This document shows, in pieces, positions 24,199 through 38,671 of a stretch of 64,000 nt of DNA. The position numbers and the translations under genes are program-made. The DNA is from Entoloma clypeatum. Its lineage: Eukaryota > Basidiomycota > Agaricomycetes > Agaricales > Entolomataceae. The notes beneath the pieces were generated by a model. It saw only the letters and a list, made by a program, of their open reading frames with translations. It was not told the DNA's origin and searched no databases. Position 1 is the first letter of the stretch. Each line of letters starts with the position of its first letter. The DNA lies in the NCBI GenBank assembly GCA_963565915.1, contig OY751493.1:2108001-2172000 (forward strand), given 5' to 3'.

Positions 24199-25145
24199 TT
24201 ACGCCGTCAGAGCTGCATGAGAGATGACTTTTGTGAGTTCTATGGAATAAATATGGAGGTGAGATATGGATTGTGACAAAAGCAAAGATAAACGACTGAC
24301 GCGGAAGATTGATGCTTTCCTGAACAATGGTCGCCTCAATTTGATTATCCGGGTTCGGAGGGACGGTGACAACAGACGATGATGCGTTCAACGTCCAGCC
24401 AAGCCTTTGAAGATAGGTATTCAGAGCGGGGCCTATGCTAGAAAGTCAGGACATCAAGATATATTTGTTTCACGACGGCACAAACCATCTAAATCCAGGT
24501 AAGAACCCAATCTTGTCGTGCTGATCTGCGTAAATGCTGCTTTGACGGCGCGGATGGCAACTTCCCTTACAGCATCCTCAAATCCTACACATTCAACCGT
24601 GTAATTGTCGCGTAACGTCTCAACTTTCTTGGAGCGATAGAGTTCCCAGAAGGCAGGGAAGCGACACCGGAAGAGAAGCGTATGCAATGATTTTAGCAGG
24701 GGAAGAAGAGTGGGCAGAGGGTCGGGCTCATCAAGGCCAGCATTGCTTGGACGCTCATCGAGCAGAGAGATGCAGAGGTTGAAATCAGGGAGTGGTGACG
24801 CAGTTAAAGCTTTGATGAGTATGTTGATGACGACGTCTGGGTTGTAAAGGTCGGGATTAAACTGATATCTAGAAGCTGGTCAATCAAAAGCAATTGTGGA
24901 CACCTGCAAAGGTTGGACGTGCAGCTTAAGTATCGCCAGATTTGCCAAACAGTCATACTCGTCGCTCCTGATCTGGTGGTATAGGTAATCTTCGAGAATT
25001 GAAACGTTTGAGGGATTGTAGCGATCTGAAGGTTTCATTTTGAGGGCTACTCGATGGCATACGACAGAACGAGAAACATACCTACTCCCGACACGAGATC
25101 TTCAATCAGTTCTGTGCGAGTGGACGGAGACATCCATGAAGACAT
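24199..25145 (-). CDS. Eukaryotic translation initiation factor 3 subunit K
   Basis: eIF3k is a small PCI/CSN8-type subunit of the eIF3 scaffold that binds the 40S ribosome. The sequence reads RYNPSNVSILEDYLYHQ, SDEYDCLANLAILKLYQFNP, then PLPDFNLCISLLDERP, FRCRFPAFWELYRSKKV and VREVAIRAVKAAFTQIS, and ends VISHAALTA at 24199-24201. About 235 residues, the usual length. Joining LAILKL to YQFNPDLYN requires a GC donor (CT|GCACGT) for the intron 24869-24922. The alternative GT site would leave a 34-nt intron and insert extra residues. The yeast S. cerevisiae lacks this subunit; most filamentous fungi keep it. Its ATG is only 41 bp from that of SWD3. Confidence 0.95.
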
Positions 25146-25186
25146 CGTAGTATAAACCAGAGATTTTCTAGTGCACGTGACTAGAG
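25146..25186. promoter_or_regulatory. 41-bp divergent promoter between eIF3k and SWD3
   Basis: The two start codons (25145 minus, 25187 plus) are separated by 41 bp, containing CCAGAGATTTTCTAGTGCAC. Transcription starts must be very close to both ATGs or overlap the opposite coding exon. Confidence 0.55.
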
Positions 25187-26481
<1,295 letters not shown>

Positions 26482-26551
26482 TTACAATAGGTAGTAAGAA
26501 TTCTGGCAAGTTCTCCGCTGCGGACATTAGTCATGCGAGGCGGTGCATTAG

Positions 26552-28005
<1,454 letters not shown>

Positions 28006-28111
28006 AGCGGGGGGTTCTTCTTTCATTATTAACTACAGTTTGTATATCACCCGATAGTCATAAGCATCATACACATCACTTCGATTCAGACAGTTGACTG
28101 CGACTATGAGC

Positions 28112-29122
28112 TCAATTATCTGGCACGCTAATGGTAGTAGTCTTCCTTCGTTTTCTCCTCTTCACAGATGGTATATGGATCTCATTGTTCCATTCCTCCA
28201 CCTTGGCATCTCCCTCTTCAATTGAGGCTCTCTTCCTCTTTTCTCCCACTCCCGCCGGGTCAATGGAGCCTTGTGACCCTTTCGTCTTCTTCCTCAAAGG
28301 TTCCGCGGGTTTTTTTCTTTTAATGCTCAGTGGATTAGGACCTTTTGGTCCCTTCTTTTTCCGGGTGGACTCGACCGACTTCGAACTACCGACAAATGCC
28401 AGCTCAGCTGCTGTAGGCTGTAAGGTTCTTTCTTCGATCTTAAGAGCCTCATCAACCGAAGCTGGACAAGAAAAAACGTAGACGTACTGCGTTCTTCGCT
28501 TCGGTGGTGGCATCGCTTGGTGGCTCAAGTACCATGACTGTGCGGTTGATATGGACGATGGGAACGGCTGGAATGCTTCGAAGCACCGCCCGAAGCACTT
28601 GAGATTGTGTTGCAATGACATATCGATGCTTGTTGGCGGGTCCTAATGACAGTCATAAGCAACAAGTATTGAAGGGGGACCCTGCAGAACAACGGACCAA
28701 CAACGCCCGCAAGACACTCCTCGCCGGGAATGGGTTCACGATGATTGCATTTTCTCCGTTCGAAAGTCTTTGCAAGGTCAACCGCAGGCTGTTGGGATCG
28801 GCCTTGGAGGTACAGTTCATGTATGCAACACTGTGTAATCACTAGAGACGTTGTCGATCTGTGTTGAATAATGGAAATGTGCCGTACATACTTGGTTTGA
28901 CAGCGCCTTGTAGGACAGTTCCAAGTTGCTTCACGAGGTCGATTTTGTATTCTATTGCAGATTTGCACATCAAGGAGTCGACTGCAGAAAGGGTTAAATT
29001 ATGGCTAGCCAGGATGTAGGTGTTGATAGCCCACCGAGTACCTGGTAAGGCTCTCTGAATCCAAATGTCATGGAATACAGGGCCATGAGCTTCCTGTATA
29101 CTTTTGCTCGTTTTTGGCGCAT
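28112..29122 (-). CDS. UTP23: Small-subunit processome protein Utp23 (PIN-like)
   Basis: Utp23 acts in the nucleolus to release snR30/U17 during 18S rRNA maturation. The N-terminus MRQKRAKVYRKLMALYSMTF and the following PYQVLVDSLMCKSAIEYKID are typical. The PIN-like domain continues with TQCCIHELYLQG, then KHRYVIATQSQVLRAVLRSI and VPIVHINRTVMVLEPPSD. The tail is Lys-rich, for example ESTRKKKGPKGPNPLSIKRK. One junction near 28450-28530 is ambiguous: a GTACGT donor with a 40- or 70-nt intron, or an earlier GC donor, all keep the frame open. The remaining introns are clear. It ends at 28112 and is head to head with EMC7, 54 bp away. Confidence 0.88.
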
Positions 29123-29176
29123 GTTCACGGGGATGGTGGCAGTGTTTGCTGGCGTTGTTCTCAGACCTCGCAAATC

Positions 29177-30168
29177 ATGACATTGACAGTCATTTCTCTG
29201 CTATTCCTCTCCTTTACCTGGTAAACTGTCCACAAGAAACTCATTGCCCTGAACTCACCAACAGGCTTCTGTCATTTTCGCATGCACTCGATATCCCCGG
29301 CAAGGTGATTTGGAGCAGTGATTGCCCAGGTCAGCGTTTAATTGACTCTCATGAGGGTTTAGACCTTGACGATGATCCTGTTGCTGCAAGGAATTGAATT
29401 TCTACGCCCGTCCAAAGTAATCCTCGATAATGGAAGAATCAAAGGAAGCATATCCAGCGACGGAGGCTTTCTTATGTATGTTCATTATCCTGTTCATGCA
29501 TTGTTGAGAAATTGATAGCGTTCATGGGCCAAGCCCTGATGTACCGGCAGGAACCTATGTTCTCTCCGTCGTCTCGTCGAATTATTCATTCGACCAGGTA
29601 CATCAAGTATGGCAGTCCTTACCATACACCTGACCAGCCTTTTCCTACTAGCTGCGCGTAGATGTCGAGAAAAACGCCGTGGAGATCAGACCCTACGTTC
29701 CTGGGACCCCGCTGAACCCCCCTTCTCCAATCGTCCTTCCTTATCCCATCACAATGGTACCAAAGCAGAAGCACGTTTATTTTGTCCCCCGCGAGTCATT
29801 TAACCTTATGGGAATGCTCTCTAACCCGATGATGCTCATGATGATCGCTGCGGGGGGAATGATGTTGGGGATGCCGTATCTCATGGTAAGGTTGATTTCT
29901 CTCCTGCGGCACCGCAAGATATGATGGAAAAGTACAGAAAAATATGGATCCCGAGGCGATGGAGGAGTTCAAAGCACAGCATGCCAAAGTTCAAAATGCA
30001 ATGGCAGGTGGTGACATGAAGTCAGGGTAACATCACGTCCTTTCTCGTTCAAAACATCGGGTTGACGGGCGTATCAGGTTTACTGCAATTCTCGGAGCCG
30101 ATGAAGCGGTAGGCAAAAAGCTACCGCCCGCGATAAAAAACCGAGCCAATAGGAATAAGAAGCATTGA
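29177..30168 (+). CDS. EMC7: ER membrane protein complex subunit 7
   Basis: EMC inserts tail-anchored and multi-pass membrane proteins in the ER; EMC7 is its lumenal beta-sandwich subunit with one membrane anchor. A signal peptide (MTLTVISLLFLSFTW) is followed by HALDIPGKVIWSSDCP, SKVILDNGRIKGSISSDG and VPAGTYVLSVVSSNYSFDQL. Then comes the strongly conserved RPYVPGTPLNPPSPIVLPYP block and KHVYFVPRESFNL. One transmembrane helix (MLMMIAAGGMMLGMPYLM) is followed by KNMDPEAMEEFKAQHAK and NAMAGGDMKSG. Six introns are inferred. A final exon ending at 30168 adds a basic tail. The start at 29177 gives a plausible signal peptide and lies 54 bp from the UTP23 ATG. Confidence 0.92.
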
Positions 30169-30234
30169 TGTCGACGTCGCGTTATGCTAGATTGGTTGGT
30201 ATATAGGATTTGTCGTAATTCATGAATTGGAGTG

Positions 30235-30791
30235 TCAGCGTGCGGGAGTGGACTCGAGCGAAAGTCGAGTTGGATACATGAGGGCACGTCGCAGAAGGGC
30301 ATTCCTGAGAAGGGATCGGAACCGTATGCGTTAAACGACAGAAACGGCACACCTGCGTTTGAACTGCTCCAGTATGATATGGGCAGGTTTGGGGTCGCCA
30401 GGATGGCGGTCGATGATACTATGAGGAGTGAGGACGGTACATCGGAATGAGGAGAATGCGGATACCAGTCTGAAATGGCGAGTGTGTCGATTATATACAT
30501 TTTATCGTTTTTTTGATCATTATCGCTGGCTGCGGCTGCCCCAGGTGCCTCTACGGTGCTGAGAGATGATACGGCCAGATGTTTCGAAAAGCTCTGGATG
30601 GTTGGGGGACTTGCAGATGTCGGGTCGTAGTCAAGAACGAGGACGTGTTCGTTGGGTGCATGAGGGGACAATGCTAGTGGGGAGTCATCTGCATAGTGAT
30701 ATTGTATGACGGGGTGACCGAAGGTATGAGAGGGAGGACCAGAGATGGAAGAATGAGAGAAGAGAATATAGTATGGCGGCGGTTGATTCAT
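30235..30791 (-). CDS. Small conserved protein of unknown function
   Basis: Splicing two introns (about 47 and 48 nt) gives 153 residues in one frame: MNQPPPYYILFSH, QYHYADDSPLALSPHAPNE, VLVLDYDPTSASPPT, then DPKPAHIILEQFKRRNALLRRALMYP. The last, basic amphipathic stretch is most protein-like. I recall similar short proteins in other basidiomycetes but know no function. The first ATG is at 30791; the frame runs back to a TTG at 30806, which is not used. The start codon lies inside the first copy of an 87-bp tandem repeat. The 3' end faces that of EMC7, 66 bp away. Confidence 0.7.
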
Positions 30792-31100
30792 GAGTGACGT
30801 GACCAAGTGTTACAAGTATATTGAAATTATGTAAGTATCGAGGTAAATCCGAATATAGTATAGCGGCGGTTGATTCATGAGTGACGTGACCAAGTGTTAC
30901 AAGTATATTGAAATTATGTAAGTATCGAGGTAAATCCGAATATAGTATAGCGGCGGTTGATTCATGAGTGACGTGACCAAGTGTTACAAGTATATTCAAA
31001 TTATGTAAGTATCGAGGTAAATCCGAATATAGTATGGCGGCGGTTGATTCATGAGTGACGTGACCAAGTGTTACAAGTATATTCAAATTATGTAAGTATC
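30764..31100. repeat. 87-bp tandem repeat, about 3.9 copies
   Basis: Copies begin at 30764, 30851, 30938 and 31025 (GAATATAGTA...), and the last stops near 31100. They are almost identical, with a G/A change in GTATGG/GTATAG and a G/C change in TATATTG/TATATTC. Each copy carries the ATG and first codons (MNQPP) of the small minus-strand gene. Only copy 1 continues into the gene; in the others that frame stops after 22 codons. An apparent antisense protein repeat (period 29 residues) here is a shadow of the repeat. Confidence 0.97.
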
Positions 31101-31263
31101 GCCTTGTGCTTCTCTTCTTCGTCGTCAGTCTCACCGGCCCCCTCCTTCTGCTATGACAACAGGTCCCATGCAAAAACACTATAAACCTCCCCACGAAACT
31201 CATTCCAAGTCAACAGTAACATAACCCCCACCTTCCTTTTAACCACTCTCCTTAGCTATCCTC

Positions 31264-32158
31264 ATGGCTCCCTTCATGTCCTTGTTTTTGGCCGCGTTGC
31301 TCGCTGCTTCTCTTCCCCCCGGGCTCGCTGGTCCTGCCTGTTCTCGGAAACACCAACAGTCGGGCCAGTGTGCTGAGATATGCAGCCAAGTTCCCAAGGT
31401 CACACCGACCGCCCTCGCCACTACAACCAAACCGATTTCGGCCCATTCCCAGCAACCGGCTCCGCCATCACCATCGCCCCCAGTCGGCAGCAGTTCATCC
31501 GACAGCGATATACAGGCGTACCTCTCTGCCCACAACACCGTCCGTGCCAAACACGGCGCAAATCCCTTGACTTGGAGCTCCGACTTGGCTTCCAAAGCAC
31601 AACAATGGGCTAACAAATGTGATTTCAAGCACTCTGGCGGTACACTCGGACCATTCGGCGGTGGGTCAGGACCTCTTAGCACCCGAATCTACGTTAACGA
31701 TTCTTTCTTCCCTCTCAGAAAATCTGGCTGCTGGGACAGGTTCAGAATATGGAATCAAATCTGCTGTCGACTCCTGGACTGGGGAAGTTTGTGAGTAATC
31801 TGGGCACAAGGTTTTGCTCGCTGCGTTCACTGAGCGTTGCGATTACGATTAGCTGAATACGATCCTTCCAATCCTCAACCTTCCCACTTCACGCAAGTCG
31901 TCTGGAAAGGTTCCACTAAACTCGGCTGTGCCGTTCAAAGTTGCTCCGGAATTTTTGAAGCTTCCTTCGGGGTACTTATGAAGTGATTTGTCTGTCCAGT
32001 TCAGGAGCTGATTCTCAATATAGCCAGCCAAATTTTATGTTTGCGAATATTCTGCTGCTGGCAATGTAATTGGGGATTTTGCGTACGTCTCTCTTGTAGA
32101 AAAGAGTCTTTCAACTTTACCAACTCTATTTTTTTCCAGTGCAAATGTAGGTGCTTGA
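31264..32158 (+). CDS. Secreted CAP-superfamily (PR-1/SCP-like) protein
   Basis: A signal peptide (MAPFMSLFLAALLAASLPPGLAG) precedes a Pro/Ser/Thr linker and a CAP domain. Visible CAP motifs are YLSAHNTVRAKHGANPLTW, WANKCDFKHSGG, ENLAAG, HFTQVVWKGSTKLGCAV and FYVCEYSAAGN. Two further Cys in the HFTQ region probably pair. Fungal CAP (Pry) proteins bind sterols or lipids and are secreted; this function is inferred from the family. Four introns are needed, including one from GTACTT at about 31970 that restores FYVCEY. About 210 residues. The tandem repeat lies upstream in its divergent promoter. Confidence 0.92.
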
Positions 32159-32227
32159 ACTGGATTAATGTAGCATGTTGTTTATAACGCCGGGCCGGGG
32201 ACCCGAATATACCATGTTTGTTGTGTT

Positions 32228-33256
32228 ATGCTTCCACCGCTCGTGTTAAGAACGTTCTCTGAGACGAGCTACGGGCTACTCGTTCTCCTAATCATCGTTG
32301 CCACTGGTCTTTCGTGTGCCGCACTCCTTGCTCAGGCAGTTCGGACATCACCCAACCAGTCTTGGACTGGCAATGCTAATGCTTTAGTTATCGGAGCTTC
32401 TTATCTCATCGTCGTACGTCCTCCTTGTCTCTGCGTGAGGCTCAATGTTGACCGCTTGGATATGCAGCTTACTGTGTCGCTCTTGTACTGCGGTAAACGC
32501 AGGATAGCGGTGAGCCTGAGGCTACAGCGGATTACCAAGGCCAACCGAGCACTCGGACAGCGGGACGTTCCCGACGTGATATTTCTTTCTCACTTCCTTT
32601 GTTTTGCATGTACTAAACACCAAGAACGAAATAGTCGGTGCACAAATATGTTGCCCAAGAGTACGTTCGTACATGTCTTGTTGCGTACGAGGCGTTGCCA
32701 AAAGACGCCCACCACGAGGGATGGGGCAGACCAGGTAAGTAGACGAGCTCTGAAGTCCAGGCGGCTTGAGCGGACCTCACGGTAGGAACACAACATAGTG
32801 GAATTCGATTTCGTCATGCGCTTCTAGATACCGTCCTAGCGATTGGTGGGTACATGGCTTTTCAGGGACCTCGTTGTCATCTCACGGTTTTCTATAACAG
32901 ATGCCTTGGCCCGGAGCATCATTCCCACCCATCCCCCTTCGACACCGCACGCTCGCATGCTGCATCGTTTTCGGTTCATTATCCCCCTTCTCTCGCTAGA
33001 CGAAGACGGAGTGACGCCGCTTCATTACTATGACACTGCCATACAAATCGCGCGGAACGGGAACACGGAGCTGTCAGAGTATGAATTTGAGGTGGGGATG
33101 CAAGCGGCGCGTGATATTGAGCAATGGTATGTTTCAATCTTGTCGCACTGCGCTCTCTTTCTTTCTCTGAACACTGTCGCACTCAACAGTCTGGACGCAT
33201 GTAGGTTGGAGATGTTGGAGGGGTCATCTACACAACTCGAACATGTTGATTTTTGA
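32228..33256 (+). CDS. DLT1: Dlt1-like membrane protein (defect at low temperature)
   Basis: Two N-terminal transmembrane segments are visible (YGLLVLLIIVATGLSCAALL and VIGASYLIV joined to LTVSLLYC). Then come KRRIAVSLRLQRI, HKYVAQEYVRTCLVAYEALP, HHEGWGRP and a segment including DALARSIIPTHPP. Late motifs are RFRFIIPLLSLDEDGVTPLHYYD and the C-terminal LEMLEG. Five introns fit: each joins these blocks in one frame, one ending GAAATAG at about 32636. This order matches the fungal Dlt1 family, whose yeast member is named for cold growth; its biochemical role is unknown. About 260 residues. Confidence 0.8.
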
Positions 33257-33346
33257 CAGATATCCATCCTATGTTATAATTGGAGTCTTTCTAACCTCAT
33301 CTAATTATATGTCAACCCATGAAACGTATATGGCAGAGTGTCGAGT

Positions 33347-34523
<1,177 letters not shown>

Positions 34524-34808
34524 GGTTGGGGTGTGGTCAGCGTGATCTGGCAAGCCAAGGAGGATGAGACGTGGCACGTCGTAGCCGGCGGCGATGAGGG
34601 CAGAGTTGAGGAGGGAGGAGAGGCAGAGGAGGAGGCCAAAAGGGAGGATGAGCGAGACGAGGAAGACGGCTTGGTACTTGTTCATGAATTTGACCAAATT
34701 TATTTTATTTTTGAATATCCTGCTCACAGTCACGTCACGTTCCTGTCACGCCCCTCTCCCTCTCCCTCCCTGCTCCCTGCTCCCCCACGCTGGTCGTGTC
34801 TCCTCCTG

Positions 34809-36957
34809 ATGGCCTCCAAGAGACGACCTTCGCCGTCGCTCCGCATCACGACGCCCGCACACAACACCTCCATCGTTCTCGCCCTCCCCGACAACCCCTC
34901 CTCCGCCCTCTCCTCCGCCACGGATGACTCCGATGACTCCGACCCCAAACCGAGGCCCCTCAGGAACATGAAAAAACTCTCCCTCGCCCTCCCCGCACCG
35001 CCGCTCGTCCAGCGCCACCGCCGCCCCTCCGTAATGTCCCTTCCGGCCCCCGCTACCCCCCTCCCCAGCTCCGTTCCATATCGCAAGGTTGAGGATGGTG
35101 ACGACTCCGCCCCCTACCCAGATGGTCCCATTCAGGTCATCCCTGGCATTTGGATTGGCTCAGAGGATCATGCTCGCGACTGGAAAGGCCTCATCGAGCG
35201 CAGCATCAAATCTATTCTCAATGTTGCTAAGGAAGTCGCCTCCCCGCTTGAACCCCTTCATTCCGCCCAGCCTCTCCGAGCTGTCTCGTCCACCCCCGAC
35301 TTCAAGCACCCCCGCATACCACACGACACTTATCACTCACCAAATTTGTCCACTGGTAGGCCAGCTATGCACTACCTGAAGCTTCAGTGGTCACATGGTC
35401 AGCAAGATCTCGTCAACATAGGTTTCCAGACGGCAATGGCCTTTACGGACGCTGCTCTACGTCGCGGAGACGGCGTCCTCGTCCAGTGTGTCTCTCTTCA
35501 TCGCCTTCTCACCCTCCCCTCACCCATTGCACTCCTCAGCTGCCAGTGCGGCATCTCACGTTCTGCGACATTGGTTATCGCCCTCGTCATGCGTGCTGCA
35601 GCAGAACGTTCTCCCTCCGTTCCACCAGAAATCTGGGATTTCAAAGGCATGCAAGACGCTTATTCCTTCGTAAAGCAGAAAAGTAAATGGGTCAGCCCCA
35701 ACATGTCGTGCGTTTCCCTTCCCTATCCTCATCCCTCCATTTATCTCACCTTTCCTCTGCCTAAACAGACTTATTTATCAGTTATTAGAGTATGAGAAAA
35801 AACTCAAGGGCGACTCTGGTTCATCTTCAGATTCTGAAAAATCTAGCGTCGTTGATGAAGAGGAGGAATGGGGTAGACGACGACGCATGCTCGACGAGTC
35901 TCCGTTAGACCCCGAAGACGAGCACGAGAGCACCCTTGTCATGCGCGAGGCAGAAGCTCTAGACAGGGCGATGGAGGATCGTATTGTTGCCCGCCAGTCT
36001 TCAGCCTCTTCACTAGCCTCAACGTCCACCTCGGGTGTCGGCATGGGAGCCGCATGGCGCAACCGGTACGGCTCTACTCGCAAACGCGCTGGCTCGGTAG
36101 CCAGTAACTTGACGAGCGGTAGCATACTCAGCGAAGACCTTGTCGAAGAAGAAGAAGAGGATGTTCTCCTCCGCGTCCGTCCCAAGCTAGATGATCCTCG
36201 TCTTTTTGCAGAAATCGAATGCTCTTCTACCGACAACATGCCAGATGACGAAATAAAGGCTATTCCGCAACGGGCTCATTCGTTCACCCCTACCACAGCT
36301 CGCCCCTCATTCCGGCCTCCGCCTTCCGCCCCAACGTGGAAAACGACTTCTCCACCACCAGCGACTGCTCTTCGATCCGCTCTCAACTTTCCTGCAACCC
36401 CCAACCGCGCTGTCCGTTCAGCATTCCCGCCGTGCCCTGCGTCGCAGGCCAAACGTCGACCTGTCCCAATCGGCATTCTTCCCCCGGTCCCGTCCTCACC
36501 CGTGGCCATCATCATTGAATCGTCGTCCCCTCCAACCAGTCCCACCAAATCACCGGTTACCTTGAGTTCGCCGCCGCACCGAACCTGCAGCTTATCGCTC
36601 CCGCCGGTCCGGATAAGAACTGAATCCAAGAAACTTTTGCCGCCACCCCTGCATCTACTAAAGAAGACCAAACAGCCTCAGCTCCCAGAACAGTCCGTGT
36701 CATCCTTCGTTTCCACGCCTTCTCAGACCCTCTTTGTCTTTCCCCCGTCTCCAACCATGACGACGCGGACACCGTCCACCATGACCCTCACGTCAAACAT
36801 AAGTGGTCCTATTCCGTTCCCTAGTCTCGCTACTCCCAGAGTCTCGACCTTTCGCTCTCACGGTCGCGTTCGGTCATTCATCGGTCTCGGCGCATCCTCG
36901 ACGCCCACCATTGCATTCTCCAAGGTGGATGCCCGAGGCTACATTGGTTTGGAATAA
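34809..36957 (+). CDS. Dual-specificity (MAP-kinase-type) protein phosphatase
   Basis: After a disordered basic/Ser-Pro N-terminus the phosphatase domain begins near VIPGIWIGSEDHARDW and continues through SIKSILNVAKEV and MHYLKLQWSHGQQDL. The catalytic loop is VLVHCQCGISRSATLVIA, a proper HCxxxxxR site. The His codon CAC is completed only by splicing the intron 35486-35539, which cuts the loop directly. The general acid Asp is probably the DL after HGQQ. The domain ends at IYQLLEYEKKLKG. The C-terminal half is Ser/Pro/Glu-rich and ends at 36957. Spliced length is 676 residues (second intron 35705-35768). Resembles yeast Msg5-type MAP-kinase phosphatases; the exact substrate is inference. Confidence 0.88.
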
Positions 36958-37287
36958 ACAACCCATGTTACACGCGTTTTTTTACGTGTATGGTTTTATG
37001 CCAGTTCTCATCGCTAACATCAACCTTGCTATACGCATGGACGTATCCTCTTTTTGTTTCTCCAATCGAGTCAGACTGGAATGCCTCTTTGACACTGTCG
37101 ACAGGGCTCATATGTACCATTAGTCTTCGCATTGTTGGTTCGGCTTCCCTGTTTATATTTACCCTTTCTGCTGATTCATTGTTGGTCTGGCGTTTGATTC
37201 CTTTCCCCACCAGCATTGTCAAGTCCAGCCGAACAACAAAAAATGGAAGAGAAAAATGCCTCCAACTAGCCTGAATGGAATACATCG

Positions 37288-38556
37288 TCAATTCCGAAAT
37301 GCTCTGCCAACGCTGTTTTTCACAGCACCAGCCAGAAGCTGTCCGCCAATCCCACCCAGACCCCAGTTGGAGCCGACATTGTTCGCCCATCTTTGCTTGG
37401 CATCTCGGTCACTGTCAGAGAAAAGACTGAGGCGCTGAGATGATCAGGAAAACGTGTGCTTACGCGTATGTGAAGCCAATAGCATTTGTGAAATTGAAAA
37501 CGAGAGCAAGGATCACGATCGGGATAAAACTTTGAAACAAATGCGTTGGATTTGAACACGAGAAGGAACAACCAAACGCACGTACGTGAAACCCAACTTT
37601 AGGAGGGAAACAATTAGGAGGGCGGCCCATAATAATGGGAAAGAGTATACAGCGATCTGGGGAATGGTTATAATGGATGATCTCTATTAGATCCGCATAC
37701 CCACCCAGAACATCCTGCATTCTGCCGTGAGGTTATGGGAAATCTTCCGAGATATGAAAACTTACTTGGAGTCAATCGGATTCGCAGGTCTTGAAGGCTT
37801 TCCGAACGGCGAGTTAAATGGAACACATCATCGGAGTGTGAAGATAGACCCACATCGCGACTCTCAAAAACCCAATAACTTTCCCCGTCCTCGTCAACCT
37901 AGAGTATGCACCGATCAGACGCCGAAATCAGGAATACGTGAGCAAGGGCACTTGGTTCCAAAAACGCAAGCCAACGAGGGTCCTCCCTGCAACATTCTAT
38001 GAGAGAATATTGTAAGATTTATATATAAAAGCATGAGTAGGAGGACTCGCTCGGCAATTCCAAAAGTCCATTGCAAGAAGCACGACGACTAGTACTGTCT
38101 AGTTAATGCATCACTGAGCGACTGGCTTGCAGATAACTGATTTCTCACCGAGAGAACATAATTGTCCGTAAAGAATCCACATAAGATGTATACCGAGATG
38201 GCAGCGACTCGGAAGAAAAAGAGGAAAAACAACGCCATAGGATGAGCGGACTACGACGGACGGATTTGAGAAGACAGTGACGGGCGCTTGAACGAGGGGG
38301 GGTCGTACCTGACGAAAGATACCGGCTATGCCTGTATAACAATCGGTGAATGCAAGTCCAGGTGAATAGTGGCAAAATGTCGAATATTACCAGCCTCTGC
38401 ATCGCTCTCTGTGGTTGCCAAGCGTTCGGCATTGTGTGCAGAGGGAGTGAGCACGACTTGTGGTCGTGTGTTCTGCTTCTTGGGAGGGTCAGCCTCGTTC
38501 ACGGTCGGGTCGTCGGGCTCGATGGTGTCGAGCAGCGGGGTGGACACGCTGGTCAT
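37288..38556 (-). CDS. TVP23: Golgi membrane protein Tvp23
   Basis: Tvp23 is a four-helix late-Golgi membrane protein linked to vesicle traffic. Ten small exons are needed. They give [111 protein letters not shown] and finally [13 protein letters not shown] ending at 37288. Joining NCR to NVAGRTL requires a GC donor (CGA|GCGAGT) for the intron 37997-38050. The N-terminal 60 residues are acidic and Pro-rich. Several exons are under 60 nt. ATG at 38556. Confidence 0.92.
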
Positions 38557-38671
38557 GGTTGGATGGAATGTTGGTGAACACACAGAGGCAAACATCTCGC
38601 CGCCTCGTCCACCCGATCGCTCTCTACCACCGCCCTCACAACTCTATGCGATCGTGTTTTTGTAGCCACTT

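Noticed and set aside
28450..28530. A further GC-AG intron in UTP23
   Set aside because: GT-donor alternatives of 40 or 70 nt also keep the frame, so the GC donor is not required.
30685..31203. Minus-strand frame with a 29-residue protein repeat
   Set aside because: The repeat arises only because the 87-bp DNA unit is a multiple of three; it overlaps the leader and start of a better-supported gene.
36276..36671. Gly-rich antisense frame over the phosphatase C-terminus
   Set aside because: Low-complexity reverse reading of a Pro/Ser-rich coding region, no motif.
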